NCBI GenBank assembly: GCA_930367215.1
Contig: OV884056.1
Span: forward strand, 248,833,127 to 248,897,126
DNA from: Pollenia angustigena
Lineage: Eukaryota > Arthropoda > Insecta > Diptera > Polleniidae
DNA length: 64,000 bases
Reading direction: 5' to 3'
This document shows, piece after piece, positions 1 through 11,784 of the stretch. A model generated the notes under the pieces. It was not told where the DNA came from. It saw nothing but the letters and a program-made list of their open reading frames with translations, and made no database searches. The position numbers and the translations under genes are program-made. The number at the start of each line of letters is the position of its first letter. Within the stretch, counting starts at the first letter, position 1.

Positions 1-558
1 CTTCCCTGCTTGTTATTTTTCGAACAAAAAAATTATACTGTTCTTATCAAACTCAACAAAAAGATGAGAACATTTAATTGCGTTCGGTCTTTTTTACCCA
101 CAAACTTTATTGTGTTCGGTTCAGCTCATTAGTGTTCGTTCGTTTCTGTTGTGCATAGCGACCTTTTGGCTGGCAAAAAAACCAAACATTTATTACAAAA
201 ACAAAATACAAATACGAAAAAAAAAAAACAAAAAGCCAGAAAAATAATTTTAACATAAACAAAACATATACACCATACAAGCTGTTCGTGCTGCGGTCGT
301 TGCTAAAATTTTTTGTTTGTTCATTTTTTATCAATGTATATTGTTGCATATTTTGGTTTTAAATGCATATTTTAAAATTTTTGAGTGATATATTTTTTTA
401 AATTTCCATATTATAAAAAAAATTTCTTCGAAAAATTTCCAAATTGTATAAAAAAACCCTTCAAAAAAAATTTTTTTTTTAACAATTAATTAATTTATTT
501 TTTTTGAGCTCTGCTTAAAATACAAGATTTCAACAAAAGATCCTTAAATTTTTAACCG

Positions 559-1062
559 ATGCAGCACCTTACATGGTTAAGGCTGCCAATTGTCCTAAAA
601 CAATTTATCGAAAACTGTTACATGCTACTTGATTGGTACATGGGTTACACCGAGTTGCAGAGGAAATCAGAAGCCAATTCGATAATATTGATTTATTGGT
701 TTCATACAGGATTTAGTTCACTTAATAGTCAACTTAAATTAATTGATATGGCTGAAAGTAACATTAACATGTGAATGGAAAATAGCCCGACAAATTAAAA
801 AAAAAAATCCAAAAACTGTTGCAAATAAAAATAAAAATAGAAAATTTCAAAAAATAAAACAAATTTCAAATATTTTTGATCTAGAATCAAATGTGGGATC
901 TGAATTAGAAAATTAATATTCTTCAAATGTATTGGCATCCTTGAAGTATGCCTCATCTTCGGTTGACGTTGAGAGATCATTTTCCATGTACAAAAGCTTT
1001 TTAACAGACAAAGGCTTACTTTTGATAATATAAAAAAGTATTTATTTGACTACGCAATTTAA
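559..1062 (+). pseudogene. hAT transposase C-terminal remnant
   Basis: A decayed hAT-family DNA transposase. The part from about 935 translates to a typical hAT C-terminal dimerisation segment, with the motif SSVDVERSFSMYKSFLTDK, followed after a +1 shift near 1018 by FDNIKKYLFDYAI and a TAA at 1060-1062. The 71-codon ORF at 559-774 lies upstream in the same orientation and could be an internal piece of the same transposase, but it carries no diagnostic motif and is a weaker assignment. Frameshift, stops and missing N-terminus and catalytic acidic residues show that it is inactive. GTTCG/CGAAC-rich flanks on both sides (1-320 and 1088-1222) could be subterminal repeats of the same element, but I did not find a clear pair of ends. 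Confidence 0.7.
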
Positions 1063-1087
1063 ATGATGTAGTTATTTAAATTAACTG

Positions 1088-1222
1088 CCTGTTCATCTAT
1101 TTCCGAACGACGATTTCGTTCGCATAACTTAGATTTAAAACCAAAACAAATTATAAAACATTGTTTTTGTTTTACATTAAAGTTAAGCGAACGAAGTCTT
1201 CGTTCGAAATCGCTGAACAGGG
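1088..1222. repeat. Imperfect palindrome, about 43-bp arms
   Basis: Arms 1088-1130 and 1180-1222 are imperfect reverse complements built around CGAACGAAGNCTTCGTTCG-like sequence, and complementarity continues inward almost to the middle, leaving a loop of about 11 bases. It may be a subterminal hAT structure (it follows directly on the hAT remnant) or an independent foldback MITE. No gene is present. Confidence 0.7.
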
Positions 1223-1445
1223 AGTAAGTTCTAAAAAATATTATACCTTTGAATAACAATACAATAAAAACAACAAAGGCATTTTTTATTTTAAATAAAA
1301 TAAAAAAACAAACGCTTTTTTTTATTGAAAATGGTCAAGTTTTTAGTGCATATTTTTTATTTTTTTAATGCATATTTTGGAATTTTTAGTGTATGTTTTA
1401 TGCGCATATTTTCGATTTTTTAGTGTATGAAAATCTCATCCCTAA

Positions 1446-2060
1446 TGATGATACAAGCTATTCCTATGCGCATTTCACTAGTTGCTTCGGCCAGATTGTC
1501 AGGAAACTTCATCCAAAAAGATTTTAGAAAAACTAAAGACATTAAACCAAATAAATAGTTAAGCGAATAAGAATTATAAGCAGCAGTTTTACTTGTAACA
1601 ATTTCAAAGCTTAAACAAAAACCACAATAATACACAGTGAATTTATCTTTTCTTACAGTCCCGACTACAATTGGTTGATTTTTAGTCAACTCTAAATGTA
1701 GTTGTTAGTGGGTAAAGAAAAAAGCAAAAATAAAAACAAATTACTTTATTTTATTTTGCCAGTTCAGTCGGGACTGTAAGAAAAGATAAACTCGCTGTTT
1801 ATTGTTGTTGTTTTTGTTAAAGCTTTGATATTGTTACAAGTAAAACTGGGAATTATAAATTTTATTCGCTTAACAGTTTTATTTGTATTTAGTTTTTCTA
1901 AAATATTTTGATGAAGTTTCCTGACGATCTGACTTAAGCAACCAATGAAATGCGCATTGGAATAGCTTATCCCATTAACAATTAATTTCAGTTTATCAAT
2001 AGTATGAAATAGGAATTTAGCACATTTAAACGAAATCTTATTAAAATATAATGTTTGTCT
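1446..2060. repeat. Family A dispersed repeat, inverted pair
   Basis: Two copies of an interspersed repeat in head-to-head orientation: a minus copy at about 1446-1675 and a plus copy at about 1762-2060, separated by about 85 bases. Shared landmarks are GTAAGAAAAGATAAACT, TTTGATATTGTTACAAGTA, TTTTCTAAAAT, AAGCAACCAGTGAAATGCGC and GAATAGCTTATCCCAT. The same landmarks recur near 6888, 18108, 21340, 26925 and 50375. The 89-codon minus-strand frame across the first copy is not expected to be coding, because the other copies do not keep it open. Confidence 0.8.
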
Positions 2061-2610
2061 ACAGTATCACTAAATTTGTTCTATTTTTAAACGAAGAACA
2101 GAACACTATATATAAAGTTCAGCTCTTTCTTGAAAATAATTACGAACGGTATTAAGGGTTGTGTTCGTCTACACACACGCAAAGAAAAAACATGGTTGTG
2201 CTAAACATATTCTAAGAGCAACATATTATGATAAGATACATTATTGTAGTCACCATATTAAGATTATTATTGAATCATAGTATGACTAAATATACTCGTA
2301 ATATTACAACATAATATGTTTCCCTTAATCATATTATTATTCTGTTAATCATACTAAGTTAAGAAGTAATCAAATTATTGTCATGTTAATCATAATATGC
2401 TAAAAAGTAATTATATTATCATCATGTTAATCATAATAAATTTAGAAGCAATCATATTACGATACAGCCCCTTTCATAACTGTCATAAAAATACAAAATA
2501 AATTAAAACTGTTTTGCATCGATTTTTTATTTTGTGGCTTTTTACAATTTTTCTTAATGTAAATCAAATAGCGGAGTTCAATATAAGGCTTGCAAAAGAG
2601 CAAATGCTAA

Positions 2611-2865
2611 ATCTGTGGTTTTCATGGGCAACCACGTATGTCCATTTGGCCGATTTTGAGATGTTGGTGCCATATTGCCTAATTTTAAACGCTCTTTACA
2701 TGTTTCATAAAATTTTTGAAAAAAGATGGATCAATTCCGATTTTTAACGTAATGACAAAGTATAAAAAGTGCAATAACTAGCCCATTTGTTCTTGAATGG
2801 GTTTTCGGCTTTCCTGAAACATTTGTTTTAAGACATACACCGTTGTCCATGAAAACCACCGAAAT
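2611..2865. mobile_element. Family D foldback MITE, copy 1
   Basis: The ends are inverted repeats around CTGTGGTTTTCATGGGCAAC (2613 onward) and its imperfect complement at 2832-2865. A second copy in the opposite orientation sits at about 22590-22850 and shares interior sequence such as ATGTTGGTGCCATATTGC. A 77-codon frame from 2514 runs into this element and is treated as chance. Confidence 0.7.
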
Positions 2866-3215
2866 ATCGTAACACTTTTATAAAATAAAACGAAACTCTG
2901 TGTGTTTTGTTGTTTGATTTTACAAAAATCTACGATATTTGCATTTGCACTATTAAATCACTAATACCGAATGAACTCCGCTAATATTTTAATTTTTTTA
3001 ATTTCTTTAAACTTATTTTTTTTATTGGAGTTTATCTTTAAACAGTTTAACCTCTCACATATAAAATAAACGACACAACTGATTCAAAATTATTTTACAA
3101 ATGGCGATAACATGATATTATTAGAGTAAAAATAGTTTGATTGCATCTTAAACATAATATGATTAATGTATAAAAAGTTAGCATGTTATGGCTACTAAAT
3201 ATCATGATATGGTTG

Positions 3216-3835
3216 TAGTGCTGGGATACTATCGATATTTTCAACTATCGATATTTATCGATAGTTCAGATTTCATTATCGATATATCGATATTACTATC
3301 GACTGAATGTTTGTACTTGTGCAGGAAAACTTTAGTTATTTTTTTATAAGGCTACCGTTTGTTTTTATCACTTTATTGAATGTATAAGACTTATGTATAT
3401 ACGCACGTTATTTTAGATGGCAGTTTTTTAAAAATTGATAAGTACCTTTCTGAAGGAACCAAAGTAACAGGGACTATAAGATATTCCATTGCAACTTTAA
3501 AAATTTTCTAAATTCTAAACCCAAAAAGGTAATCAATCCAGCGGACTTATCCTCTAATGGGCGTTCATTGTTTTGTCTTATGCTTGCAATTGCAATTGCA
3601 GCAAAAAGCACTGCTAAACAAACCATACCACTTGCCATTCTTGTTGTTTGTATTCATTGCTGTAATTCAGCGCGAATTAATAATAGCAAGTAAAAATTTG
3701 CGGCAAAAAACTGTGTGTGTATAGCTGCTGTAACATGTCTTCATAGCTGTATTTTAAATAATAATATCGATATTGATATTTTTCCTATCGATATTTTAAA
3801 ACTATCGATAGTCTATCGATAGTTTCCCAGCACTA
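3216..3835. mobile_element. Family E TCGATA-rich hAT-like element, copy 1
   Basis: Starts TAGTGCTGGGATACTATCGA and ends TCGATAGTTTCCCAGCACTA, so the terminal 10-11 bases are inverted repeats, followed on each side by clusters of ATCGATA. It is homologous, in reverse orientation, to the longer copy at 22513-23911. It lies inside family B copy 1. The hAT-like label rests on the 7 of 8 base flanking duplication seen at the second copy; here only GTTG is shared by both flanks. Confidence 0.75.
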
Positions 3836-4129
3836 GTTGTGAGTAATATAATATGTTTTGAAAGTTATCATAATTTATTTGTTAGAAAAATAATTATTTT
3901 TCGGTCAACAATACTCAAATTTATAATTGCGGTAAACATTGATAAGTTTACAGTAACTATAATATTGTTGATATTAAATAAAAGTAATAATTATTTGTGT
4001 ACGACAATTGTTGCCGTAACAATGCCCAACCATTTTTTTTCTCTGCGTGCAGACAGTAAAAAAGTAGATTTCATTCTAGGGTGTACGAGCCGAACGCTAC
4101 ATAATGTTCTGTTTATTTTCGAACAGTGA

Positions 4130-5312
4130 TTTCAATTCTAGTTTTGTTTAACTTCTATCCTAGTTCTGTTCTAGTTCTGTTCAAGTTCTGTTCTAGTTCT
4201 GTTCTAGTTCTGTTCTAGTCTTGTTCTAGCTCTGTTCTAGTTCTATTCTAGTTCTGTTCTAGTTCTGTTCTAGTTCTGTTCTAGTTCTGTTCTAGTTCTG
4301 TTCTAGTTCTGTTCTAGTTCTGTTCAAGTTCTGTTCTAGTTTTGTTCTAGTTCTGTTCTAGTTCTGTTCTAGTTCTATTCTAGTTCTGTTCTAGTTCTGT
4401 TCTAGTTCTGTTCAAGTTCTGTTCTAGTTTTGTTCAAGTTCTGTTCTAGTTCTGTTCTAGTTTTGTTCTAGTTCTGTTCTAGTTCTATTCTAGTTCTGCT
4501 CTAGTTCTGTTCTAGTTCTGTTCTAGTTCTGTTCTAGTGCTGTTCTAGTTCTGTTCTAGTTCTAGTTCTGTTCTAGCTCTGTTCTAGTTCTGTTCTAGTT
4601 CTGTTCTAGTTCTATTCTAGTTCTGTTCTGGTTCTGTTTTAGTTCTGTTCTAGTTCTGTTCTAGTTCTGTTCTGGTTCTCTTCTAGTTATTCTGTTCTAG
4701 TTCTGTTCTAGTTTTGTTCTAGTTATGTTCTAGTTCTACTCTAGTTCTGTTCTAGTTTTGTTATATTTCTGTTCTAGTTTTAGTTCTGTTCTAATTCTAG
4801 TTCTCTTCTGGTCTAGTTGTATTGTAGTTCTGTTCTAGTTCTATTCTAGTTCTGTTCTAGTTCTGTTCTAGTTCTGTTCTAGTTCTGTTCTAGTTCTATT
4901 CTAGTTCTATTCTAGTTCGGTTATAGTTCTGTTCTAGTTCTCTTCTAGTTATTCTGTTCTAGTTATGTGCTAGTTCTACTCTAGTTCTGTTCTAGTTTTG
5001 TTTTAGTTCTGTTCTAGTTCTGTTCTAATTCTAGTTCTGTTCTGGTCTAGTTGTATTGTAGTTCTGTTCTAGTTCTGTTCTAGTTTTGTTCTGTCTCTGT
5101 CTCTGTTCTAGTTCTATTCTAGGTCTGTTCTAGTTCTGTTCTAGTTCTGTTCTAGTTCTGTTCTAGTTCTGTTCACGTTCTGGTTCTAGTTCTGTTCGAG
5201 TTCTGTTTTAGTTCTGTTCTAGTTCTGTTCTAGTTCTGTTCTAGTTCTGTTCTAGTTCTGTTCTAGTTCTGTTCTAGTTCTGATCTAGTTCTATTCTAGT
5301 TCTCTTCCTGTT
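4130..5312 (+). repeat. 11-bp satellite, TTCTGTTCTAG unit, about 1.2 kb
   Basis: A tandem array of the 11-base unit TTCTGTTCTAG, roughly 100 copies. Variants are mostly point changes (TTTTG, TTCAAG, TTCTATTC) and occasional phase slips, for example near 4690, 4780 and 5080. The central part is more homogeneous than the edges. No gene is present. Confidence 0.97.
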
Positions 5313-5418
5313 CTGGTTCAGCTTTAGATCTTTTTGTACTTATAACAAAATAGGTCACAACCGGATGAAATCATCTTTTATTTTGATACTCTGTTCTAGT
5401 GCCCTATGCAAGCATAGA

Positions 5419-6131
5419 CCCAGCTAGCATTTTCAATCGTCTAGGAGTCTACTGGGAATCTCATGAAGAGTGTTTTTGATCGTCGGCGAGCTCATTTTTT
5501 AATCGTAGACGATTCCTAGCACGGGAGAAACTGTTACACGTGCTGATTCGTCTGTGAGATTCTTCCATAACACAGCAAAAGGCGCTTATATTAATCGTTA
5601 AGGGAATCGTTTGTGATGTATGTAGAGATTATCTAACGAGTCTTTTAAAAAGCATGCCAAGAGTCGTATGAGACTCATGTAGGGATTATTTCACAACTCA
5701 TAAAATGCTCAGCCGCATAACTGAGCTACCTAAAAAGGGGCATCAAGCTTATTTTTCATGTTAAAACTTTTAATTTTCATACAATTTATATAAAAAAACC
5801 TTAAGGTTGCGAAATCAACACTATCCTGTCGGAAAATCCTTTTTTACAGATTCTTAGGTCGGTTTATTTTATTGAAATTGTATTGACAATAGAATTTTCA
5901 TATTTCAAAAACGCTCTTATTAAGTAATTGTTATATGACTCTTACAGAGAGTCGCAAAAGGTTCATTCCAAGATTAAAAGACGAGCGTGTCAAAAATTTT
6001 TTAAAAAAGTAATAAATAAAAAAATATTTAGATATTTTTGTTTTTGTTACTCGTCAGATAATCATCAGAAGATTCTTTTGGGAGTTGTATATTAAACATA
6101 ATCGTCAAACAAACAGCCTATGCTAGCTGGG
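5419..6131. mobile_element. MITE with CCCAGCTAGCAT ends
   Basis: A 12-base perfect terminal inverted repeat: CCCAGCTAGCAT at 5419-5430 and ATGCTAGCTGGG at 6120-6131. The interior is non-coding with many short AATCGTC/GACGATT motifs near both ends, consistent with subterminal transposase-binding repeats. No clear target duplication was seen, so the superfamily is open. Confidence 0.65.
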
Positions 6132-6887
6132 GAACTACTGGGTTTGTCAATGTATGCGTGTCTGCACTTATAACACGTACGCGTTTGTCTATTTCTATAA
6201 AAGAATTAAAGCGTTATTTATTTTTGACTTATACTAAAAAAAAACGCTTTAAAGGACTCACAAGGCTGCGTTTTATACATAATATTAAAAAACAAGCAAA
6301 AGATTAATTAAATAACTTTGTATACTGTTTTCTACGATTTTTTTCGCTGTTATTTTTTCTAGCAAACGCATTTATTTTTCATGAGTTGAGTAAAAAAAAA
6401 TTTAACAATGTAAAGACAAAAAATGATAAAAATAAAAATTCTTAACATTTGGCAGCTTTTAAACTCTCAACCCCAAAAAAAAAAAAAAAAATAAAAGTCT
6501 TTATATTTTTTTATTCGGCCAATAACAAAAACTGCCGCAATTAACTTTAATTTGATTTCTTTGCTTTTATTTTGATGTAATTAAGATTCTAAATGACATT
6601 ATTTAAGAGATTTATGGCAAATGGCTGAATGTTATAGAAAACGGTTACTTGTTTTGCTTCAATTTTTAAACGATTTATTACAATTTTAGAAAGGAAATTG
6701 CAGTGGTTTTCGTGGTTAGAATTGAAAAGAAAGTTACGATTTAAGAAATTGTGTTTAAAATATAAATTTAGTTTTTTTTGTTGTTAATCATTAGTTGATA
6801 ATTTTTCCGTACTATTTAAGTTTATACATGAGTATATTTTTTTATCAGGTTTTAAAAAACTGCAGTCGAAACCATAAACTGTCGAAC
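6132..6887. other. AT-rich stretch without recognised gene
   Basis: Nothing recognisable beyond homopolymer runs (poly-A near 6475). No ORF of note, no paired termini found. Confidence 0.5.
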
Positions 6888-7545
6888 AATGGGATGTAAG
6901 AAAAGATAAACTTACGGTTTATTGTTAGTGTTTTGTTTAAGCTTTGATATTGTTACAGGTAATACTTATGGCCATTTTCTCAATGTATCGAAAAACTGTC
7001 TGTTACTTAATGTCAACATAAATTTATTGGACCGATAAACTGTCCGTTAACGATTTTGGGTTTCTCAATATACCGACAAAAAACATTGTTTTCAGCTGGC
7101 AACGCCACTCAAAATACATGTAAAAGTTGGGAGTCAGCTGATTGAATTTATCTGTACGGCAAATAAAAGCAAAAAAAATAATTGGCAGATGAGTGCCGGT
7201 TAGCTTTGCGATAAAACCGAAGCAAATGAGACATTGAGAAAACCAAATTTCTTTAATGTGCAGTTTTTCGTTGGGAAAAAAGATAATCACCTAATGAGAA
7301 AATGTCCATTAGAGTGTTTATAATTCTTATTCGTTTTAGGGGTTTATTTGTTTGATATTTATGGCTTTTCTAAAATCTTTGGAAAAGGTTTCCTGATGAG
7401 TTGGCCTAAGCAACTAGTGAAATGCGCATAGAAGCTAGCTTTCCCTCAACAATGAATTTCAGTGTATTTATCAAATATGAAAAATTGGGAATTTAGCACG
7501 TCATACGGAAATCGTATTAATAATAAACTTTGTATTCCCGAACTT
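6888..7545 (+). repeat. Family A copy, split by a nested MITE
   Basis: The left part (6888-6968) has GTAAGAAAAGATAAACT and TTTGATATTGTTACAGG; the right part (7309-7545) resumes with ATAATTCTTATTCG, TTTTCTAAAATC, AAGCAACTAGTGAAATGCGC and TTGGGAATTTAGCACG. In the other copies these parts are contiguous, so the segment between is a younger insertion. Confidence 0.8.
6969..7308. mobile_element. Harbinger-like MITE nested in family A
   Basis: A 340-bp segment with 14-base inverted ends TGGCCATTTTCTCA and TGAGAAAATGTCCA (one mismatch), flanked on both sides by TTA (6966-6968 and 7309-7311). A three-base TWA duplication is the signature of PIF/Harbinger elements, so that is the inferred superfamily. 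The 88-codon minus-strand frame inside is not recognised. Confidence 0.75.
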
Positions 7546-7814
7546 TGATAAAAACGAAAATGTTTGTACAACTTTTTGATTTTTGAGTTGGTTTGACATC
7601 GACTGTTTACAGTTAATGAATCAGAAGTAAAAGCAACAGTTTTTTTTTTGCCAATGACAAATGAAAAAGTGGACGAAATGGCAGTTTTTCTTCTTTGACT
7701 GCAGTTTTTAAACGCTGATATTTTTTTATTTAAACAGTTTTACATCACGTAAATTATAATAAGATAGTAACGATTAGTAGAAGTGTTCAATTTCTGAACC
7801 TTCGGGTAAGCTCC

Positions 7815-8026
7815 CACTGAAAAAATTCTCCAAGAGCATTAATCAAAAATGAAATCAGTTTTAATTAAAAATTTAATTAAGTGAATTAAGCGTTTAAGAA
7901 AGTGAATTAAACGTTAAATCAAGTGAATTTAACGTTTAATTGATACTTATAATTTGTAAATTTAATTAAACTTTTGAATAATATCAGACATTTTTTAATT
8001 GAAATTAATTTTTATTTTTTTCTGTG
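7815..8026. mobile_element. Family W MITE, copy 1
   Basis: About 212 bp, starting CACTGAAAAAATTCTCC and ending TTTTTTCTGTG, with the shared core CATTAATCAAAAAT, TCAGTTTTAATTAAAAATTT and TTTTTTAATTGAAAT. It is homologous to 13214-13460 and to the fragment that begins at 63948. Low complexity makes the exact ends uncertain. Confidence 0.65.
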
Positions 8027-9242
8027 CCTTTACTATTAAAGATCGCTTTACCTTGTTTTTTGCGATTTTTACCCCATTTTCCTTAAATTTACCTGTTACA
8101 AAAATATGATTTTAATAACTTCTCCAAAACTGTTTTCAATAACCCTTCTCTGAAGAAAAACATTAAGCTGCCCTTATTATTCACAACAATGGAAGAACAC
8201 CCACATTAATTCCACGTGCTCTTCTGTAAGCAAATATGTTTGTGGGTCCCACTTTAAATTCATTATTCCGAGAACATTGTAAATGTCACAGTTTGTTTTA
8301 ATTGAATTATGGAGCCACAAATATAATTTTCCAAAAATAAAAATAAATAAATAGTGTTTGGTTAATAAAATGGGAAGAATATGAACAAATAAGTGCCAAA
8401 AAGCCCAATTAAATTATGTATGTGTAAAACATAAAATAAACACAAGTTTACAAACAAAATAAAAATAACATGTAGAGAAATATAACCCAGCGAGAAATTA
8501 AAGTAATTTTGAATTAAGAATTACAGAATTTTCAAATGTTTTTTTTTTAGAAAAAATAAGCAAAACATTTCGGCATTTCGGGGAGTCCGAATAGTTTTAA
8601 TGGGAAGCCAAGTAATCGCATGAGTAGGGGCCAGACTTAGATGCATATGTTTGTTTTTCATCAGAGTACCGATACGTTCACTTATTTTTCAGTCATGAGC
8701 GAGCGTGAACATGTTGCTGCTTTTTCATTCTTATGTGGGTGAGGAAAAAAAATATTTTGAATTTCCTCACTCATGAGGAGTGAGCAAACAAAAAATTCAT
8801 ATGTTAATTTGTCAGATATGAAAAATTTTAAATAGTTCACATTAAAATTACTCATATGGGAAAAAACGCGATTTGCCCGACCCTTTCCAGCGGGAAAATG
8901 AAGTAGAAAAGAGCAATTATAGAACCCCTTTTTGCAGACATAAAGTCTACCAGCCGCATTCCACTTTTTTCTCCAATTTACACGGTGTATCATTGGATAC
9001 CAAAGCCTTGTCTTCTTGCAACTACTTTAAAGTCTTCTAGAAGGCTTCTAAAAATTTTGAATAAATCTTTATACCAGTGTAATTCTTGTTGCTAATATTG
9101 CGAAGTGAGTTAATTAATAAACAAACTTGCTTCACATTCCAACATAACTACTTATAAAACGATTTCGATAGTCTTTTTCATAGAATTGAAAATTTAAATT
9201 TGTAAAACATTTCATAAAAACAATATAAAATTCTTAAGTTTG
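8027..9242. other. No recognised gene
   Basis: AT-rich sequence. A 103-codon minus-strand frame (8682-8993) has no recognisable domain, and I treat it as chance. A poly-T/poly-A rich patch lies near 8540. Confidence 0.5.
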
Positions 9243-9545
9243 GCCCCTGTAGTGCCTAGGATGCCCCTAGATGGGTCAAATGTATGACCAACCCCAGTTT
9301 ATTTTTTATCTTAATCATTTATTTCTAATATACCGACACGCTACCTCCTTCCTTAACGGTGCTCCCATACAAAATTTTAAAAACAGACTAGAAATATATT
9401 GAAGAAAAAGCCCAATAACTGCCAAGGAGTCGCCCCAGGGGAATAAAATGTATGATCGACCATAATAAGTTTTTTGTCCCTAATATTTTCTTAAAACATA
9501 CTTGGCCTTTATCTTTACTTCTTAGGGGGGCTCCTATACAAATAT
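9243..9545 (+). repeat. Diverged tandem duplication, about 168-bp period
   Basis: Two related blocks, about 9243-9378 and 9411-9545. Each has a CCCCTAG or CCCCAGG motif, then AAATGTATGA(C/T)C(A/G)ACC, then a TTTT(A/T)TC/GTCCCTAAT run, then a CTCCYATACAAA motif about 110 bases later. The copies are old and divergent. Origin unknown. Confidence 0.55.
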
Positions 9546-10445
9546 TGCGTTGTATAAAATTCTTAAATTAATTAAAATTTTCGTCTTTTGTGAATAAAAT
9601 CAAAATTAAATCAAAATTTTAGTCATTAATAGCTTGTTTTGTCTGCAAAAAATTAGAAGCATCTAGCTATGCCAATTTTGATGAATTTTTAAAAAACAAA
9701 AATTTTTAAATGTTGCTTAAATATTATTTTTTTTCCCACATTAGAAAATGGTTAACCTTTGCCTAAAAGTTATTTACTAACGGAGTTTCGGTTTTTTTAT
9801 TAATTGCAATAAACTAAACCGTTTTTGAGTTACGCGAAGATATGGTGGGCAACCTCCTCAATTTTCGAAATTTTCGACCGTTAGGTATAGCTCGAAAACA
9901 AGAGCTAACCTAAAAACACGGTTAACAACATTGGATTCAGCGTACCCGAATTATGTTAAAACGCCAGGTGCCCTGCTTGTCTGTTATTTCAACTAGCACA
10001 GCGTAATTAGTAGTGGCTTAAACACAAAAATGTATTTGAATTTTGTAAAAAGCTTGTTAATAATTTCAGGTAGAAGTTTAAAAAATTGGCGACAATAACT
10101 CTTACGTTAGCTACTCAATATATCATGACAAAATATTGTGCTGGCAGATCAAAAATTAATCATAGATCCCTTATAAACCCCCTTCCTACAATCATATTTT
10201 CATGTGTACCCTGTGGTGCTGAAAGACAATTTTATTGGATATATGGTAGGGCGACATTTTGCTTGACCGAAGCTACTTGGCCGCCGAAACCCTTCTTTAC
10301 GGTGTGACGAATGGTGAGTCCGGAACTAGAGAAAAGTGGTATTATTAAATGGAGTGTATGTGTTTTTAAATTAAAAACTAAAACTGGTATTTGAACTTAA
10401 ATTCAATTTGAAATTGAAATCTTAAAACTTAAAAAAGTTAAATAT
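9546..10445. other. No recognised gene
   Basis: A 73-codon frame at 10086-10307 is open but shows no domain, signal peptide or compositional support. I see nothing else to annotate. Confidence 0.45.
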
Positions 10446-10755
10446 TGTTACGTTACTGCCTTTCAATAACGTTTTGGTTTATTTTCTTTATAATAAACCG
10501 TTTCGAGTTCTTTTATTGCAATTTAAATAAACACAACACTTTAATGTATAACACCTATTTATTAAGAACTTAGTCACGTTAACAACCGAAATTTACAGCT
10601 TTTATTTACAACTCACTCTGTAATTCAGCCATCTAGAACATTCGAAATGTTTCTCGAAGGTTCGAGGCTTTACTATTCATAAGATAAATAATAATTACAA
10701 CTGATTGATAAACAATAATTTCAACTAATTCTTAACTAAAGTTACTTTCGTAACA
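10446..10755 (+). mobile_element. Solo LTR, 310 bp, ATAT duplication
   Basis: The segment starts TGTTACG and ends CGTAACA, a perfect 7-base inverted terminus of the TG...CA type, and is flanked by ATAT on both sides (10442-10445 and 10756-10759). A 4-base duplication fits Ty3/Gypsy-type elements. A second, interrupted copy of the same LTR lies 3' (11082-11144 plus 12619-12665). No gag or pol sequence was seen beside it, so it is probably a solo LTR left by recombination. Orientation follows the TG..CA convention only. Confidence 0.75.
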
Positions 10756-11081
10756 ATATATAACAACAAATATACCACGGCCACTTGCCACCGAAAACTG
10801 CCTCGACTCATCCATCGCTGGAGAAGCCGCATCAGCATCGCCACGCCAGGGGTTTTTAGACTAAGGAAAGTGCGAACCTGGACGACTTGACCGACTGGAC
10901 AGGAATAAAAAAAAAAAACAGAATAAGAAAAAATAACATAGAAATTTAAATTAAAGGAAACCTTTAAGGAAATTTTATATAAAGTTTTTTTGCTTACCGC
11001 GGGTAACACAGTGCGTTCTTATCTACACAAAGTCTGAACAAATACTCTTTTTCTGATATTAGCCGCCATAAGCATTTATAC
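10756..11081. other. Spacer between two related LTR copies
   Basis: About 325 bases between the solo LTR and the second LTR fragment. It holds a 94-codon minus-strand frame (10725-11009 overlaps the LTR end) without a recognisable domain. No primer-binding site, polypurine tract or retroviral-type protein motif was identified, so it does not look like the interior of a complete element. Confidence 0.4.
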
Positions 11082-11261
11082 CGTAATTCGGCCGTCTACA
11101 ACATTCGAAATGTTTTTCGAAGGTTCGAGGCTTTACTATTTACTATTAATACATCAGCTATTTTATGAATTTTAAATTTAACGTCTAAAGTACCATCTAT
11201 GGTTACATAGTCGCATCACTGATACTTTAGCTTTTTTAACCGACTTTTTTACATTTAATTA

Positions 11262-11784
11262 CAGTAGAATCCCGATAATGCGTAATTGCAAGGGACCGGC
11301 AATTTCTTATGAATTATAGGGGTTTTCGATTTAGCGGGGTTTCGATTTAACGGGGTTAAAATAAAATAAATACGAATAATCGGGGTTTTTCAATTTATTT
11401 ACTAAAACGATAAAAAAAAACATAAAAACAATTGTTAAAAATAAAATATGTATATAAAAATTCTTCTTGTAACAAACTGATCTTAAGAAAATAAGTCCAC
11501 ACAAAAGCAAAAACCCACGCAAAAATAAAATAGTGGTAAACAAAAAATCATTCTTTCTATGTTTCTGTTGTTTTTATTACGAATTATAAGTGGTAGTTAG
11601 CAAACAATTACGATTTATAAGAGGCAAAGAAGATTTTATTTGAAAAAAAAATTACGAATTAGCGAGGGGACCAAAATGTATGGAAATTTTACGAATTAAC
11701 GAGGTTTTTTCAAGGGAGCGGCAGTTTATTACGAATTATCGGGAATTACGATTTAACGGGGAACGAATTATCGGGACTTGACTG
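11262..11784. mobile_element. Pogo/Tigger-type MITE with TA duplication
   Basis: A 523-bp element. The left end is CAGTAGAATCCCGATAATGC and the right end, read inward, is CAGTCAAGTCCCGATAATTC. Both are flanked by TA (11260-11261 and 11785-11786). The CAGT...CGATAAT terminus with a TA duplication is characteristic of pogo-like Tc1/mariner superfamily elements. The subterminal regions repeat CGATTTA(A/G)CGGGG and ACGAATTA. It has no coding capacity; the minus-strand frame 11331-11543 is fortuitous. Confidence 0.85.

Larger units (their letters stand above)
2176..4049. mobile_element. Family B MITE, copy 1 (with nested inserts)
   Basis: The ends are inverted: CACGCAAAGAAAAAACATGG at 2176 and CCATTTTTTTTCTCTGCGTG ending at 4049. 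The subterminal parts (2200-2470, 3100-3215, 3840-4020) are full of short ATCATATTAT/CATAATATG motifs. The interior is expanded by a foldback element (2611-2865) and a TCGATA-rich element (3216-3835). Two further copies with the same ends lie at 29192-29668 and 57382-58295. No transposase is encoded. The target duplication is not clear. Confidence 0.7.

Noticed and set aside
2514..2747. 77-codon plus-strand frame with hydrophobic start
   Set aside because: It crosses the border of a foldback MITE, so it cannot be one conserved gene.
4130..5312. CRISPR-like array
   Set aside because: The 11-base units are contiguous with no spacers, and the sequence is eukaryotic.
10725..11009. 94-codon minus-strand frame between LTR copies
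   Set aside because: Its end overlaps the LTR terminus, no gag-like or other domain is visible, and it runs opposite to the inferred LTR direction.
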